From positions 1-38,431 of the forward strand of contig CACZAK010000026.1 of the NCBI GenBank assembly GCA_902779075.1: a stretch of DNA of 38,431 nt, written 5' to 3'. Below are positions 37,452-38,431 of the stretch, piece by piece (position 1 is the first letter of the stretch; each line of letters opens with the position of its first letter). The notes below the pieces were generated by a model. That model ran no database searches. It saw only the letters and a list, made by a program, of their open reading frames with translations, and was not told the DNA's origin. This stretch comes from an uncultured bacterium (GTDB lineage Bacteria; Verrucomicrobiota; Kiritimatiellia; RFP12; UBA1067). The translations under genes and the position numbers were made by a program.

Positions 37452-38431
37452 ATGGCCAAGAAAAACGTTAAATTCATGCTCACCGCGTTCCGCGACGGAT
37501 TCCAGAGCGTCATCGGCGCGCGCGTGCTTTCCAAAGACTTCCTGCCTTGCGTGGAGGAAGCATATCAGGCGGGCGTCCGCTGGTTCGAGGCGGGCGGCGG
37601 CGCGCGTTTCCAGAGCTGCTACTTCTACTGCCAGGAGGATGCGTTCGACGTGATGGACAAGTTCCGCGCGGCGGCCCCCGAGGCGGACCTCCAGACGCTC
37701 TCGCGCGGCGTGAACGTCGTCGGCCTCGAGTCGCAGTCGAGCGACATGATCAAGCTCCACGCGCAGATGTTCAAGAAGCATGGCATGAGCTCGATCCGCA
37801 ACTTCGACGCGCTCAACGACGTGAACAACCTCAAGTGGTCCGGCCAGTGCATCCACGACGCGGGCCTCAACCACGAAGTCTTCCGCCCGGCATCGACAAC
37901 AAGGGCACGCACACACCCGAGTTCTACCGCGACCGCCTGAAGATGATCATGGACGCGGGCATCCCGTTCGACCGCGTGGCGTTCAAGGACGCGTCCGGCA
38001 CCTCCACGCCCACGACCGTCTACAACACGATGAAGCTCGCCCGCAAGCTGCTCGGCGACAAGATCCACATCCAGTTCCACTCGCACGAGACGGCCGGCAA
38101 CGGCGTCGCGTGCTATCTCGCCGCGCTGCGCGGCGGCGCGGACGGACTCGACCTCTCGATGGCCCCGATGAGCGGCGGCACCTGCCAGCCCGACATCATC
38201 ACCATGTGGCACTGCCTCGACGGCGATCCCGACTTCGGCTTCGACTTCGACATCAACAAGATCAAGAAGGCCGAGGACTCCTTCAAGAACGCGATGTCGA
38301 AGTACTTCCTCCCGCCTGAGGCGATGAGCGTGAACCCGCAGATCGTGTGGAGCCCGATGCCGGGCGGCGCGCTCACGGCGAACACGCAGATGCTGCGCGA
38401 CAACAACATGATGGACAAGTACGACGACATG
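37452..38431 (+). pseudogene. Oxaloacetate decarboxylase/pyruvate carboxylase-type alpha subunit, frameshifted, 3' end outside window
   Basis: AAGGAG precedes ATG 37452. The first frame gives about 142 good residues: TAFRDGFQS (metal- and substrate-binding Asp and Gln), WFEAGGGARFQS and NFDALNDVNNLKWSGQCIHDAGLNHEV. Near 37880-37890 it passes into a nonsense frame ending at 37940, while the proper sequence goes on in another frame from about 37886 (PGIDNKGTHTPEFYRDR, FKDASGTSTP with the catalytic Lys, IQFHSHETAGNG) to the window end. Compared with the family about eight residues (a ...TMMELP-like stretch) are missing at the junction, so a ~25-base deletion probably caused the shift. Either a recent pseudogene or an assembly error. 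Confidence 0.8.

Overview
The window looks like a chromosomal segment of a PVC-group bacterium, most plausibly a gut Kiritimatiellota or Verrucomicrobiota lineage. This is inferred from gene content: Tat-exported Gfo/Idh and sugar-isomerase proteins, SUMF1/FGE-like domains, a coupled ECF sigma plus Ser/Thr kinase, Sel1-repeat proteins and a sodium-pump decarboxylase. No rRNA or marker phylogeny could be run. Conserved genes are GC-rich. Much of the 0.8-4.6 kb and 9.5-23.3 kb stretches is visibly AT-richer and carries duplications, gene fragments and genes of unknown function, as expected of an accessory island.

Layout. The left edge holds the 3' end of an aconitase gene (2-775). The island follows: a DUF3990/DUF3791 pair, a 23-codon fragment of an ATPase gene, a secreted zinc-finger miniprotein, a large exported Sel1-repeat protein, a full AAA-ATPase/PD-(D/E)XK protein with a promoter that predicts a leaderless mRNA, then a translationally coupled FGE-domain / Ser-Thr kinase / ECF sigma operon. 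From 9.5 to 23 kb several transcription units begin with copies of one promoter family (TTGTAT, 17 bp, TAnnnT). Three copies are followed by a ~130-nt structured leader whose inner hairpin is mutually exclusive with a terminator-like stem. The largest unit (about 14.0-22.7 kb) encodes two small unknown proteins (one with a glycine zipper), a Ycf46-like AAA+ ATPase, three proteins sharing a near-identical N-terminal module but carrying different C-termini (Sel1 plus ferredoxin; Sel1; unknown), two more unknown proteins, a PD-(D/E)XK nuclease and a four-cysteine miniprotein. A ~480-bp duplicate of the zinc-finger gene and its promoter closes the island at 23.3 kb.

Right of the island are ordinary genes: a Tat-exported sugar isomerase plus Gfo/Idh oxidoreductase; a small winged-helix regulator preceded by four 16-bp palindromes at an exact 23-bp period, then a DUF5009/HGSNAT-like membrane acyltransferase; an unknown 651-aa protein with two DppBC-type permeases and an Amidase_3 murein amidase; a tRNA cluster (Gly-GCC, a damaged Lys-CTT, Phe-GAA); a Tat-exported L-fucose-isomerase-like protein; a truncated transposase; a second repeat array (five units at an exact 22-bp period between two TGTGTCA/TGACACA palindromes); rpmI-rplT; and oadG followed by an oadA-like gene broken by a frameshift.

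The strongest candidates for something undescribed are the 14-22.7 kb operon with its interchangeable C-termini, the repeated promoter/leader family that appears to tie the island's genes together, and the two palindrome/iteron arrays that share the half-site TGACAC and an otherwise unexplained 40-nt leader.
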